From: DATBDE01 sp036270095
Lineage (GTDB): Bacteria; Actinomycetota; Thermoleophilia; Solirubrobacterales; Solirubrobacteraceae
DNA length: 6,873 nucleotides
NCBI GenBank assembly: GCA_036270095.1
Contig: DATBDE010000109.1
Coordinates: 1 to 6,873 of the forward strand
Direction: 5' to 3'
The position numbers and the translations under genes are program-made. The notes under the pieces are model-generated. The model was given only the letters and a program-made list of their open reading frames with translations. It ran no database searches and was not told where the DNA came from. Within the stretch, counting starts at the first letter, position 1. Each line of letters begins with the position of its first letter. Below are positions 1-6,018 of this stretch, piece after piece.

Positions 1-1
1 C

Positions 2-1807
2 CTAGGGCGTGACGCCGCGCGCCTCGCGGGCGGCGTCCTCGGCCTCGCGCAGCTGGTCCTCGATCAGGTCGAGGCCGGTGTCCCAGAACCCCGGGTCGGC
101 GAGGTCGACGCCGACGATCTCGCCCAGAGCCTCGGGCGGCAGCGAGCCGCCGGCCGACAGCAGCTCGATGTAGCGGGGCACGAAGGCGGCGCCCTCGTCC
201 TTCCAGCGCCGGTAGATCGACAGCGCCAAGAGCTGGCCGTAGGCGTACGCGTAGACGTAGCCGGGTGTGGCGATGAAGTGGGGGACGTAGGACCACCAAG
301 TGCGGTAGCCCTCGGTCAGCTCCACGGCGTCGCCGAGCAGCTCGGACTGGGTCTCGGACCACAGGTCGCCGAAGCGGTCCACGGACAGCTCGCCGTCCTC
401 GCGCCGCGTCGTGTGCACGCGGTCCTCGAAGCGGTTCATGGCCGTCTGGCGGAACACCGTGGCGATCGCGCCCTCGACCGACTCGGCCAGCAGCGAGAGC
501 CGCGACTCGGGGTCGGGGGCCTGCTCGAGCAGCGCCTCGAAGGTCATGGCCTCGCCGAACACCGACGCGGTCTCGGCCAGGGTCAGCGGCGTGCTCTGGT
601 GGAAGATCCCCTGCGGCGCGGCGAGGGCGGCGTGGACGCCGTGGCCGAGCTCGTGGGCGAGGATGAGCACGTCGCGGCGCCGGTGCGTGTAGTTGAGCAG
701 CAGGTACGGGTGCACCGACGGCACCGTGTAGGCGCAGAACGCGCCGGGACGCTTGGCCGGCCGCGGCGGCGCGTCGACCCATGGGGCGTCGAAGAAGCGG
801 CGGGCGACGCTCCCCAGCTCGGGCGAGAAGGCCTGGTAGGCGCCGAGCACCAGGGCCTTGCCGTCCGACCAGCGCACCATGGCCTCGTCGGCGGTCACGG
901 CAGCCATGCGGTCGTAGTCGGCGAGCCGGTCGAGGCCGAGCAGCTTGGCCTTGAGCCGGTACCAGCGCCGCGGCAGCTCGTAGCGGCGCTGTACGGCGTC
1001 GATGAGCGCCTGTACCGATTCGTCCGAGGCCTCGTTGGCCAGATTGCGCGAGGAGATCCAATTCGGGTAGTGGCGCAGCCGGTCGTCGGTGGCCTTGTCG
1101 GCCATCAGCGTGTTGTAGACGTAGGCGCGCGTGCGCAGGCCGGGCTCGAGCGTCGCGGTGACGGCCTCGGCGGCGTTGCGGCGCACGTCGCGGTCGGGCG
1201 AGAGCAGCTGGCTCAGCGCGGAGTCCAGCGGCACCTCCTCGCCGCCGCTCAGATCCACCTGCAGGGCCGAGACGAGCTCCTCGAACAGGCGCCCCCAGGC
1301 CGACCGGCCGGTCAGCGCCTTCTCGGTCAGCACCTTCTCCTCGGGCTCGGTGAGCAGGTGGGGGCGGTAGCGCCGGGCCGAGCGCAGGTAGTGGCGGGCG
1401 AAGTCCAGCCCGTCGGCGGCCAACAGCTCCTCGGCGCGGGCGTCGTCGAGCGCCGCCCACTCGAGCTCGAAGAACAGGAGCTTGGTCTCGAGCTGGGTGG
1501 CGCGCTCCTGCACCTTCTGCAGCAGTGCGCCGCGCGCCGGGTCCGCGGTGTCGGTGGAGAACTGCAGCGCGGCGTAGTTGCCGGCGCGGCCGAGCTGGTC
1601 CTGGATCCTGGCCAGCTCCTGCATCACGCCGACGAGACCGGGGCCGTCGAGCTCGGCCATCCTGCCGGCGTGGGCGGCCGCGAAGGCGTCGGCGCGGCGG
1701 GTGGCCTCGTCCAGGAGCCGGTCGACCCCGGTGGTGCCGTCGCCCTCGACGAGCTCCTCGAGGTCCCAGGCGACCGTCTCGAGCTCGGGATCGCTGACCG
1801 TGGTCAC
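2..1807 (-). CDS. pepF: M3 family oligoendopeptidase F (zinc metallopeptidase)
   Basis: A cytosolic zinc endopeptidase that, by family, cuts short peptides and helps recycle them. The 601-residue length is usual for PepF. The zinc site HELGH is at residues 385-389 in the context LAHELGHGVH; the likely third ligand is Glu412 in LAETAS. The Tyr-rich stretch YVYAYAYGQLLALS near the C-terminus is typical of the substrate-binding wall in this family. The N-terminal half is helical, with the RRNAAEA-type region before the catalytic domain. I chose the GTG at 1807-1805 because it forms a GTGA overlap with the TGA of the upstream HD-GYP gene and the protein then begins directly with family-like sequence (TVSDPELETVAWDLEEL). 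The frame stays open upstream to 2578, but that part only shadows the HD-GYP gene. Expression is probably coupled to that gene. The TAG stop is at 4-2, so the gene is complete. The M3 assignment is firm; peptide specificity cannot be read from sequence. Confidence 0.95.
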   Translation of the reverse strand: MTTVSDPELETVAWDLEELVEGDGTTGVDRLLDEATRRADAFAAAHAGRMAELDGPGLVGVMQELARIQDQLGRAGNYAALQFSTDTADPARGALLQKVQERATQLETKLLFFELEWAALDDARAEELLAADGLDFARHYLRSARRYRPHLLTEPEEKVLTEKALTGRSAWGRLFEELVSALQVDLSGGEEVPLDSALSQLLSPDRDVRRNAAEAVTATLEPGLRTRAYVYNTLMADKATDDRLRHYPNWISSRNLANEASDESVQALIDAVQRRYELPRRWYRLKAKLLGLDRLADYDRMAAVTADEAMVRWSDGKALVLGAYQAFSPELGSVARRFFDAPWVDAPPRPAKRPGAFCAYTVPSVHPYLLLNYTHRRRDVLILAHELGHGVHAALAAPQGIFHQSTPLTLAETASVFGEAMTFEALLEQAPDPESRLSLLAESVEGAIATVFRQTAMNRFEDRVHTTRREDGELSVDRFGDLWSETQSELLGDAVELTEGYRTWWSYVPHFIATPGYVYAYAYGQLLALSIYRRWKDEGAAFVPRYIELLSAGGSLPPEALGEIVGVDLADPGFWDTGLDLIEDQLREAEDAAREARGVTP

Positions 1808-2679
1808 GCGGTCCAGGGTAGGACGCGCGGCTCGCCGGTGTCGCCTCGCCGTCCGTGGGCGACGACGAACGCCTCGACGACGCGGGGGTCGAACTGGCGC
1901 CCGGCCGAGCGACGCAGCTCGGCCAGCGCTGCCGCCGGCTCTAGCGCGGCCGAGTAGTGGCGCTCGGAGACCATCGTCTCGTAGGCGTCGCAGACGGCGA
2001 TGACCCGCGCGCCCAGCGGGATGTCCTCGGCGCGGCGCCCGTCCGGGTAGCCGAACCCGTCCCAACGCTCGTGGCTGCAGCGCACGAGCTCGGCCGCCTC
2101 GCCCAGCGGCGCCGCGGTGGCGAGGATGCGCTCGCCCACCACCGTGTGGGTGCGCAGGAACGCGGCCTCGTCGTCGGCGAGCGGGCCGTGCTTGTCGAGG
2201 ATCGCGTCGGGCACCGCCACCTTCCCGACGTCGTGCAGCTCGGCCGCGCGCACGAGCTCGTCCAGGCGCTCGCCCGACAGGCCGAGCTCCCGACCGGTCC
2301 CGCGGGCGAGCGCGGCCACGGCCCGCATGTGGCGCGCGAGCTCGGGCCGCGCGTGCTCGAGGTCGCGCACGAGCGTGTCCCGGCTCGGCACCGCGGGCCG
2401 GCCGTTGGACCCGAGCAGGTCGACCGCGGGCACGCCCACGATGGCGAAGCCGGCGCCCCGCTCGCTCAGCGCGGTCAACGCGGCGGCGACGGTCGCGCCG
2501 GTGACCCGGCCGCCGACGGCGAAGCGGTCGTCGTGGAGCCGATGGGCACGCCCGTGCGGCGCGACGGCGGCTCGGCACCGCCGGTGCAGCCGCACGAGCA
2601 TGGCCTCGCTCACCTGCGGGCCGAAGGTGTCGCGGTATGGCGCGAAGCCATCCAGCGCGAACAGCTCAAGCACCCGCAT
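1804..2679 (-). CDS. HD-GYP domain protein with degenerate, N-truncated GGDEF-like region
   Basis: A probable cyclic-di-GMP-related signalling protein of 291 residues. Residues 4-90 resemble the second half of a GGDEF domain (LDGF at 9-12, DTFG at 17-20), but the signature loop reads HDDRF at 49-53, so no diguanylate cyclase activity is expected. The C-terminal HD-GYP domain is well preserved: ELHDVGK (His149-Asp150), a later HTVVGERIL segment, SHERWDGFGYP (His203, GYP 210-212) and CDAYETM. Ser202 stands where canonical HD-GYP proteins have the first His of an HHE motif, so one metal ligand may be missing. There is no signal peptide or membrane segment, so it is cytosolic. Start choice: ATG at 2679 fits a promoter whose -10 ends 10 bases upstream, giving a nearly leaderless transcript; ATG at 2703 would add 8 residues. 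Neither has a Shine-Dalgarno site. It overlaps pepF by 4 bases. Phosphodiesterase activity is inferred from the family; a purely regulatory HD protein is the alternative. Confidence 0.88.
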   Translation of the reverse strand: MRVLELFALDGFAPYRDTFGPQVSEAMLVRLHRRCRAAVAPHGRAHRLHDDRFAVGGRVTGATVAAALTALSERGAGFAIVGVPAVDLLGSNGRPAVPSRDTLVRDLEHARPELARHMRAVAALARGTGRELGLSGERLDELVRAAELHDVGKVAVPDAILDKHGPLADDEAAFLRTHTVVGERILATAAPLGEAAELVRCSHERWDGFGYPDGRRAEDIPLGARVIAVCDAYETMVSERHYSAALEPAAALAELRRSAGRQFDPRVVEAFVVAHGRRGDTGEPRVLPWTA

Positions 2680-2689
2680 CGCAGCCGGG

Positions 2690-2717
2690 AGACTACGCCC
2701 CATAGGATCGAGGGCAA
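2690..2717 (-). promoter_or_regulatory. Predicted promoter for the HD-GYP/pepF operon
   Basis: Read on the minus strand, TTGCCC (2717-2712) is followed by a 16-base spacer and TAGTCT (2695-2690). The -10 fits the TANNNT pattern and the spacing is usable. Transcription would start about 7-10 bases downstream, at or just before the ATG at 2679, implying a leaderless or near-leaderless mRNA and explaining why no ribosome binding site is seen. Prediction only; the -35 is a partial match. Confidence 0.35.
2703..2708 (+). promoter_or_regulatory. Possible -10 element for trpB2
   Basis: TAGGAT fits the TANNNT pattern and would start transcription near 2715, leaving a leader of about 20 bases that contains the ribosome binding site. 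No recognisable -35 sequence lies 16-18 bases upstream, so this is weak. It sits inside the spacer of the opposing HD-GYP promoter. Confidence 0.22.
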
Positions 2718-2723
2718 GCAGCC

Positions 2724-2730
2724 AAGGAGA
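2724..2730 (+). promoter_or_regulatory. Ribosome binding site of trpB2
   Basis: AAGGAGA ends four bases before the ATG at 2735. It is a strong Shine-Dalgarno match and decides this start over earlier in-frame codons of a frame that is open from 2117. Confidence 0.85.
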
Positions 2731-2734
2731 GCCG

Positions 2735-4099
2735 ATGAGCGACGAACCCGTGAAGTTCCTGCTGAACGAGCGCGACATCCCCACGCACTGGATCAACCTC
2801 CTGCCCGACCTCCCCGGCGAGCCGCTTCCGCCGCTGAACCCCGGCACGAGGGAGCCGGCGGGCCCCGACGACCTGATGCCGATCTTCCCGATGGGGCTGA
2901 TTCACCAGGAGGTCTCGCCCGAGCCGGAGATCGAGATCCCCGAGGAGGTGCGCGAGGTCTACAAGCTCTGGCGCCCGACGCCGCTGTACCGCGCCCGCCG
3001 CCTCGAGCGCGCGCTCGATACGCCGGCCCGCATCTACTACAAGTACGAGGGCGCCTCGCCCGCGGGCTCGCACAAGCCCAACACCGCCGTCGCGCAGGCC
3101 TACGAGAACGCGCAGGCGGGCATCCGCAAGCTCGCGACCGAGACCGGCGCCGGCCAGTGGGGCTCGGCGCTGGCGTTCGCCTGCACCCAGTTCGGCATGG
3201 AATGCGAGGTGTTCATGGTCGGGTCCAGCTACGACCAGAAGCCCTACCGCCGGTCGATGATGGAGGCGTGGGGCGCGACCGTGCACCGGTCGCCCTCGGA
3301 CGTCACCGCGGCCGGTCGCTCGCAGGCCGCCCATCCCACCGGCTCGCTGGGCATCGCGATCTCCGAGGCGGTCGAGGTGGCCGCGCAGGACGCGGGCACG
3401 AACTACTCGCTCGGCTCGGTCCTCAACCACGTGCTCCTGCACCAGACGGTGATCGGACAGGAGGCCATCGCCCAGCTCGAACAGGCCGGCGACGAGCCCG
3501 ACATCGTCATCGGGTGCGTCGGCGGCGGGTCGAACTTCGCCGGCATCGCGTACCCGTTCGTGCGCCGCGTGCTGCGCGACGGCGCCACGACGAAGTTCCT
3601 GGCCGCCGAGCCGGCCGCGTGCCCCACCTTGACACGCGGGGTCTACCGCTACGACTTCGGCGACACCGTGGGCATGACGCCCCTGATGCCGATGTACACG
3701 CTCGGCCACGACTTCGTGCCGCCGCCCGTGCACGCCGGCGGCCTGCGCTACCACGGCGACGCACCGTCGCTGTGCGGCCTGGTCAAGGCCGGGATGGTCG
3801 AGGCCCGCGCCTACAAGCAGAACGAGACGTTCGCGGCCGCCGTCCGGTTCGCGCGGAGCGAGGGGATCATCCCGGCGCCCGAGCCCGCCCACGCGATCAA
3901 GGCGGTCATGGACGAGGCCGAGGTGGCCAAGCAGGCCGGCGAGGACCGGGTGATCCTGTTCGGGCTCTGCGGCCACGGCAACTTCGACCTCGGGGCCTAC
4001 GACGCCTACCTGTCGGGCTCGCTCGAGGACCCGGAGTTCTCCGAGGCCGACATGGAGGAGGCGCTCGCGCGCCTGCCCGACGTGCCGGTGCCCGCCTAG
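2735..4099 (+). CDS. trpB: TrpB2-type tryptophan synthase beta chain (PLP-dependent)
   Basis: A cytosolic pyridoxal-phosphate enzyme of 454 residues, expected to join indole and L-serine (or a related activated serine) into tryptophan. The PLP lysine is Lys114 in AGSHKPNTA; the phosphate-binding loop GGGSN is at 263-267 in GCVGGGSNFAG. The long N-terminal extension (LNERDIPTHWINLLPDLP), the RPTPLYRARRLE segment and the LCGHGNFDLGAYDAYLSG C-terminus are signatures of the TrpB2 branch rather than the classical TrpB1 that pairs with TrpA. No trpA or other trp gene is in the window, consistent with TrpB2 proteins, which often sit away from the trp operon and are proposed to act alone or salvage indole. 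The strong AAGGAGA site fixes the ATG start. It is followed after 10 bases by the haem peroxidase gene, probably in the same transcript. Substrate use beyond the family expectation is not visible from sequence. Confidence 0.94.
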   Translation: MSDEPVKFLLNERDIPTHWINLLPDLPGEPLPPLNPGTREPAGPDDLMPIFPMGLIHQEVSPEPEIEIPEEVREVYKLWRPTPLYRARRLERALDTPARIYYKYEGASPAGSHKPNTAVAQAYENAQAGIRKLATETGAGQWGSALAFACTQFGMECEVFMVGSSYDQKPYRRSMMEAWGATVHRSPSDVTAAGRSQAAHPTGSLGIAISEAVEVAAQDAGTNYSLGSVLNHVLLHQTVIGQEAIAQLEQAGDEPDIVIGCVGGGSNFAGIAYPFVRRVLRDGATTKFLAAEPAACPTLTRGVYRYDFGDTVGMTPLMPMYTLGHDFVPPPVHAGGLRYHGDAPSLCGLVKAGMVEARAYKQNETFAAAVRFARSEGIIPAPEPAHAIKAVMDEAEVAKQAGEDRVILFGLCGHGNFDLGAYDAYLSGSLEDPEFSEADMEEALARLPDVPVPA

Positions 4100-4109
4100 G
4101 CGCGCAGGT

Positions 4110-5456
4110 GTGCTGACCGCCGTCCGCGACCACTGCCTCGCCCCGGCGCGCAGCGTCGACGAGGCCACGGCCTACGGCGGCCGCTACCGCCGCCTCTTCC
4201 CCGACCTGCCGCGGCTGGCGGAGGACGAGGCGGCGGTCCGCGCGCTGGGCGTCGAGGGCGGGTGGTGCGACAGCGGCGACGACGCCGACGACGACGCGCG
4301 CGTGGCCGCGGGCTGGCCGTTCTTCGGCCAGTACGTCGCCCACGACATCACCGCCGACCGCTCCGCCCTCTCGCACCACGCCGACGAGGCCGAGATCCGG
4401 AACTTCCGCACGCCGAAGGCCAACCTCGAGTGCCTGTACGGCGCCGGGCCGGTCGCCAACCCCTACCTGTACGAGCGCGACGATCCCGCGAAGCTGCTGC
4501 TCGCCGGCCACGACCTGCCCCGGAACGACGAGGCGATGGCGCTGGTGGGCGACCCGCGCCAGGACACCCACCTGCTCATCAACCAGCTCCAGGTGGCGCT
4601 GGCCCGCGTGCACAACGGACTGGTCGACCGCCTGCGCGAGGACGGCGTCCACGAGGACGCCCTGTTCGCGGAGGCCCAGCGGGCCACGCGCTGGCACTAC
4701 CAGTGGGTGGTCCTGAACGACTTCCTGCCCCGCCTGGCCGGCGCCGGCGTGGTCGCCGAGGTGCTGCGCCACGGGCCCGGGGTCTACCGGCCGGAGCCCG
4801 GCGACCCCTACATCCCGTACGAGTTCGCCGACGCTGCCTTCCGCTACGGCCACAGCCAGATCCGGCGCACCTATCGGGTCAACGGCGGCGTCGAGCCCTG
4901 CCCCCTGCTGCCCGACCTGCTCGGGTTCCGTAAGGTGCCGCTCGAGCAGGCGGTCGATTGGGCGCTGTTCTTCGACCTACCCGAGCGCGAGCCCGCCCAG
5001 CGGGCCAAGCGCATCGACGGGCGCCTGCCGCCGTCGCTCATCCGCCTGCCGCTGGCGCTGACCGGGCACGTCGACGAGGCCGAGTACCACTCGCTGGCGG
5101 TGCGCGACCTCCAGCGCGGGCACGCGCTCGCGTTGCCCGCGGGCGAGGCGGTGGCGGCGGCGCTGGGCGAGGAGCCGCTGACCGCGAACGCGGTCGGTCT
5201 GGGCGCGGGCTGGGAGGGGCGGACGCCGCTGTGGTTCTACATCCTCCGCGAGGCCGACGTGCGTGCCGCCGGGGACGCGCTCGGCCGGATCGGCGGGCGC
5301 ATCGTGGCGGAGGTCCTCGTCGGGATCGTCGACGAGGACCCGAGCTCCTACCGGGCCGTCGACCCGTCCTGGCTGCCGACGCTTCCAGCCGCGCAAGACG
5401 GGTCGTTCGGGCTCGCGGACCTGCTGGTGTTCAGCTCCGCGTCGGCCGCCGTGTAG
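4110..5456 (+). CDS. Animal-type haem peroxidase (peroxidase-cyclooxygenase superfamily)
   Basis: A predicted haem peroxidase of 448 residues, using hydrogen peroxide to oxidise an unknown substrate. Signatures in order: FFGQYVAHDIT (71-81) with distal Gln74 and His78; a Ca-loop-like region RTPKANLECLYGAGP; LPRNDEAMALVGDPRQDTH with the distal Arg150; VHNGLVDRL; FRYGHSQI with proximal His248; and RDLQRGHALALPAGEAV with Arg336. No signal peptide or membrane anchor is visible, so it should be cytosolic. Oddities, judged against myeloperoxidase from memory: the two haem-ester acids (Asp94, Glu242) correspond to Ala77 and Thr153, and Asn421 next to the proximal His corresponds to Asp333. The start is GTG at 4110, with only an AGG overlapping the upstream stop as a weak ribosome site, so translation probably depends on ribosomes finishing trpB2, 10 bases earlier. 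The last 26 bases overlap the convergent gene. Family assignment is strong; substrate unknown. Confidence 0.9.
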   Translation: MLTAVRDHCLAPARSVDEATAYGGRYRRLFPDLPRLAEDEAAVRALGVEGGWCDSGDDADDDARVAAGWPFFGQYVAHDITADRSALSHHADEAEIRNFRTPKANLECLYGAGPVANPYLYERDDPAKLLLAGHDLPRNDEAMALVGDPRQDTHLLINQLQVALARVHNGLVDRLREDGVHEDALFAEAQRATRWHYQWVVLNDFLPRLAGAGVVAEVLRHGPGVYRPEPGDPYIPYEFADAAFRYGHSQIRRTYRVNGGVEPCPLLPDLLGFRKVPLEQAVDWALFFDLPEREPAQRAKRIDGRLPPSLIRLPLALTGHVDEAEYHSLAVRDLQRGHALALPAGEAVAAALGEEPLTANAVGLGAGWEGRTPLWFYILREADVRAAGDALGRIGGRIVAEVLVGIVDEDPSSYRAVDPSWLPTLPAAQDGSFGLADLLVFSSASAAV

Positions 5457-5886
5457 TCGGGTCGATCGGGGCAGCCTCGCGCTCGTCGGCGGCTCCGGCG
5501 CGCTCGTCGGCGGCGGCGGGCTCCTCGGCGGGGTGCTCCTCGCCGCCCGGCCGCTGGCCGTCGGCGAAGGTCTGGCGCCGCTCAACGACCTCCTCGGGGC
5601 TGTCGGCGTTGCGCAGCTCGTCGTCGGCGAGACCGCGCTCGTGCACGCGGGCACGCGCCTGATGCAGGTCGGCCTCTGCGCGCTGCCGGGCGGCCTCCCG
5701 TTCGGTCAGGTCGGCTTGGGCCTCGCGGTCCTGGGCCTCCTGGCGATGACGCTCCACGACGGCCCCGCGCCGCTCCTCGAGCTGTCGCTGCTCGCGGGCC
5801 CTGCGGGCGCGCGGGATCGCAAAGATCACGAGGGCGATCAGGACGACGACGACGACAACGATGGCCACGATCAGTCCGACACTCAT
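5431..5886 (-). CDS. Small membrane-anchored charged coiled-coil protein, function unknown
   Basis: A 151-residue protein I cannot assign a function. Residues 3-24 form one strongly hydrophobic helix (with V10-V15 all valine), followed by RARRAR, which by the positive-inside rule places the long C-terminal part in the cytoplasm. Residues 26-85 are an Arg/Glu/Gln/Ala-rich likely coiled coil, then GLADDEL (85-91), then an acidic low-complexity tail with two AADER units (125-129 and 132-136). The start is well supported: AGGGAGGG lies six bases before the ATG at 5886. The frame is open further upstream, but that part is antisense to lon. The overall plan (short anchor plus charged coiled coil) resembles hypothetical proteins I associate with Actinomycetota; this is recollection only. 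Its 3' end overlaps the peroxidase gene tail to tail by 26 bases. The plus-strand open frame opposite it is Gly/Leu-rich and looks like a shadow. Confidence 0.8.
   Translation of the reverse strand: MSVGLIVAIVVVVVVLIALVIFAIPRARRAREQRQLEERRGAVVERHRQEAQDREAQADLTEREAARQRAEADLHQARARVHERGLADDELRNADSPEEVVERRQTFADGQRPGGEEHPAEEPAAADERAGAADEREAAPIDPTTRRPTRS
5479..5514 (+). repeat. 15-base direct repeat, period 21
   Basis: GCGCTCGTCGGCGGC occurs at 5479-5493 and 5500-5514. The 21-base period is seven codons of the minus-strand small gene and gives its AADERAG/AADERE duplication, so it looks like a small in-frame tandem duplication within the acidic tail. Confidence 0.7.
5842..5856 (+). repeat. (GAC)5 trinucleotide run in the membrane anchor
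   Basis: Five GAC units on the plus strand read as five consecutive GTC valine codons (V11-V15) on the minus strand, inside the single transmembrane helix of the small coiled-coil protein. Unit gain or loss would lengthen or shorten the helix without a frameshift. Confidence 0.8.
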
Positions 5887-5892
5887 GTGTTT

Positions 5893-5900
5893 CCCTCCCT
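5893..5900 (-). promoter_or_regulatory. Ribosome binding site of the small coiled-coil gene
   Basis: On the minus strand this reads AGGGAGGG, six bases before the ATG at 5886. It is among the best ribosome sites in the window and fixes the start of this otherwise unrecognised gene. Confidence 0.8.
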
Positions 5901-5953
5901 GGTTGGGCGGATAGGTGCCCCTCCCGTTCCCGGCTCGGCCATCGCATAATCGT

Positions 5954-5981
5954 TTGCGTCGCCAACTGTTGCCGCTACAAT
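5954..5981 (+). promoter_or_regulatory. Sigma-70-like promoter of lon
   Basis: TTGCGT (5954-5959) is followed by a 16-base spacer and TACAAT (5976-5981), both close to the housekeeping consensus and standing out in an AT-richer patch of very GC-rich DNA. The start should fall near 5988, giving a leader of about 30 bases before the lon ATG at 6019. Neither the HspR HAIR sequence nor the HrcA CIRCE sequence is visible here. Confidence 0.6.
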
Positions 5982-5982
5982 G

Positions 5983-5999
5983 GCTTACACATCGTAAGC
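5983..5999. promoter_or_regulatory. Perfect inverted repeat at the lon transcription start (possible operator)
   Basis: GCTTAC and GTAAGC form perfect 6-base arms around the 5-base centre ACATC. The element begins one base after the -10 hexamer and spans the predicted start point, a position where a bound dimer would block initiation. The regulator is unknown. Confidence 0.45.
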
Positions 6000-6018
6000 A
6001 GAGAAAGCGACCCTTTTG

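Noticed and set aside
278..1957. Long plus-strand open frame antisense to pepF
   Set aside because: High GC leaves antisense frames open. The translation is a low-complexity mix of Gly, Val, Leu, Arg and His with no motif, while the minus strand encodes a clear M3 peptidase.
1808..2578. Upstream extension of the pepF frame to an earlier start
   Set aside because: It would fully overlap the HD-GYP gene, its translation is Arg/Ala low complexity, and the GTGA junction gives a natural start at 1807.
1957..4116. Long plus-strand frame overlapping the HD-GYP gene and trpB2
   Set aside because: Arg/Ala/Gly-rich shadow translation with no family features; real genes are clear in other frames throughout.
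2693..4168. Long minus-strand frame antisense to trpB2
   Set aside because: Val/Gly/Arg-rich shadow; the TrpB2 frame has all expected motifs and a strong ribosome site.
5515..5580. GC-rich partial inverted repeats as a terminator for the peroxidase operon
   Set aside because: The stems are short, no T-run follows, and the stretch is coding sequence of the opposite gene.
5263..5949. Plus-strand frame with hydrophobic Gly/Leu segments
   Set aside because: It is antisense to the charged coiled-coil gene, which naturally gives a hydrophobic complement. There is no ribosome site, and the minus-strand gene has a strong one.
5945..5950. CATAAT as a second -10 for lon
   Set aside because: No acceptable -35 at the right distance, and the TTGCGT/TACAAT pair is clearly better.
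5980..5997. Tiny upstream open frame before lon (ATG GCT TAC ACA TCG TAA)
   Set aside because: Its ATG overlaps the predicted -10 hexamer, so it should not be transcribed from that promoter.
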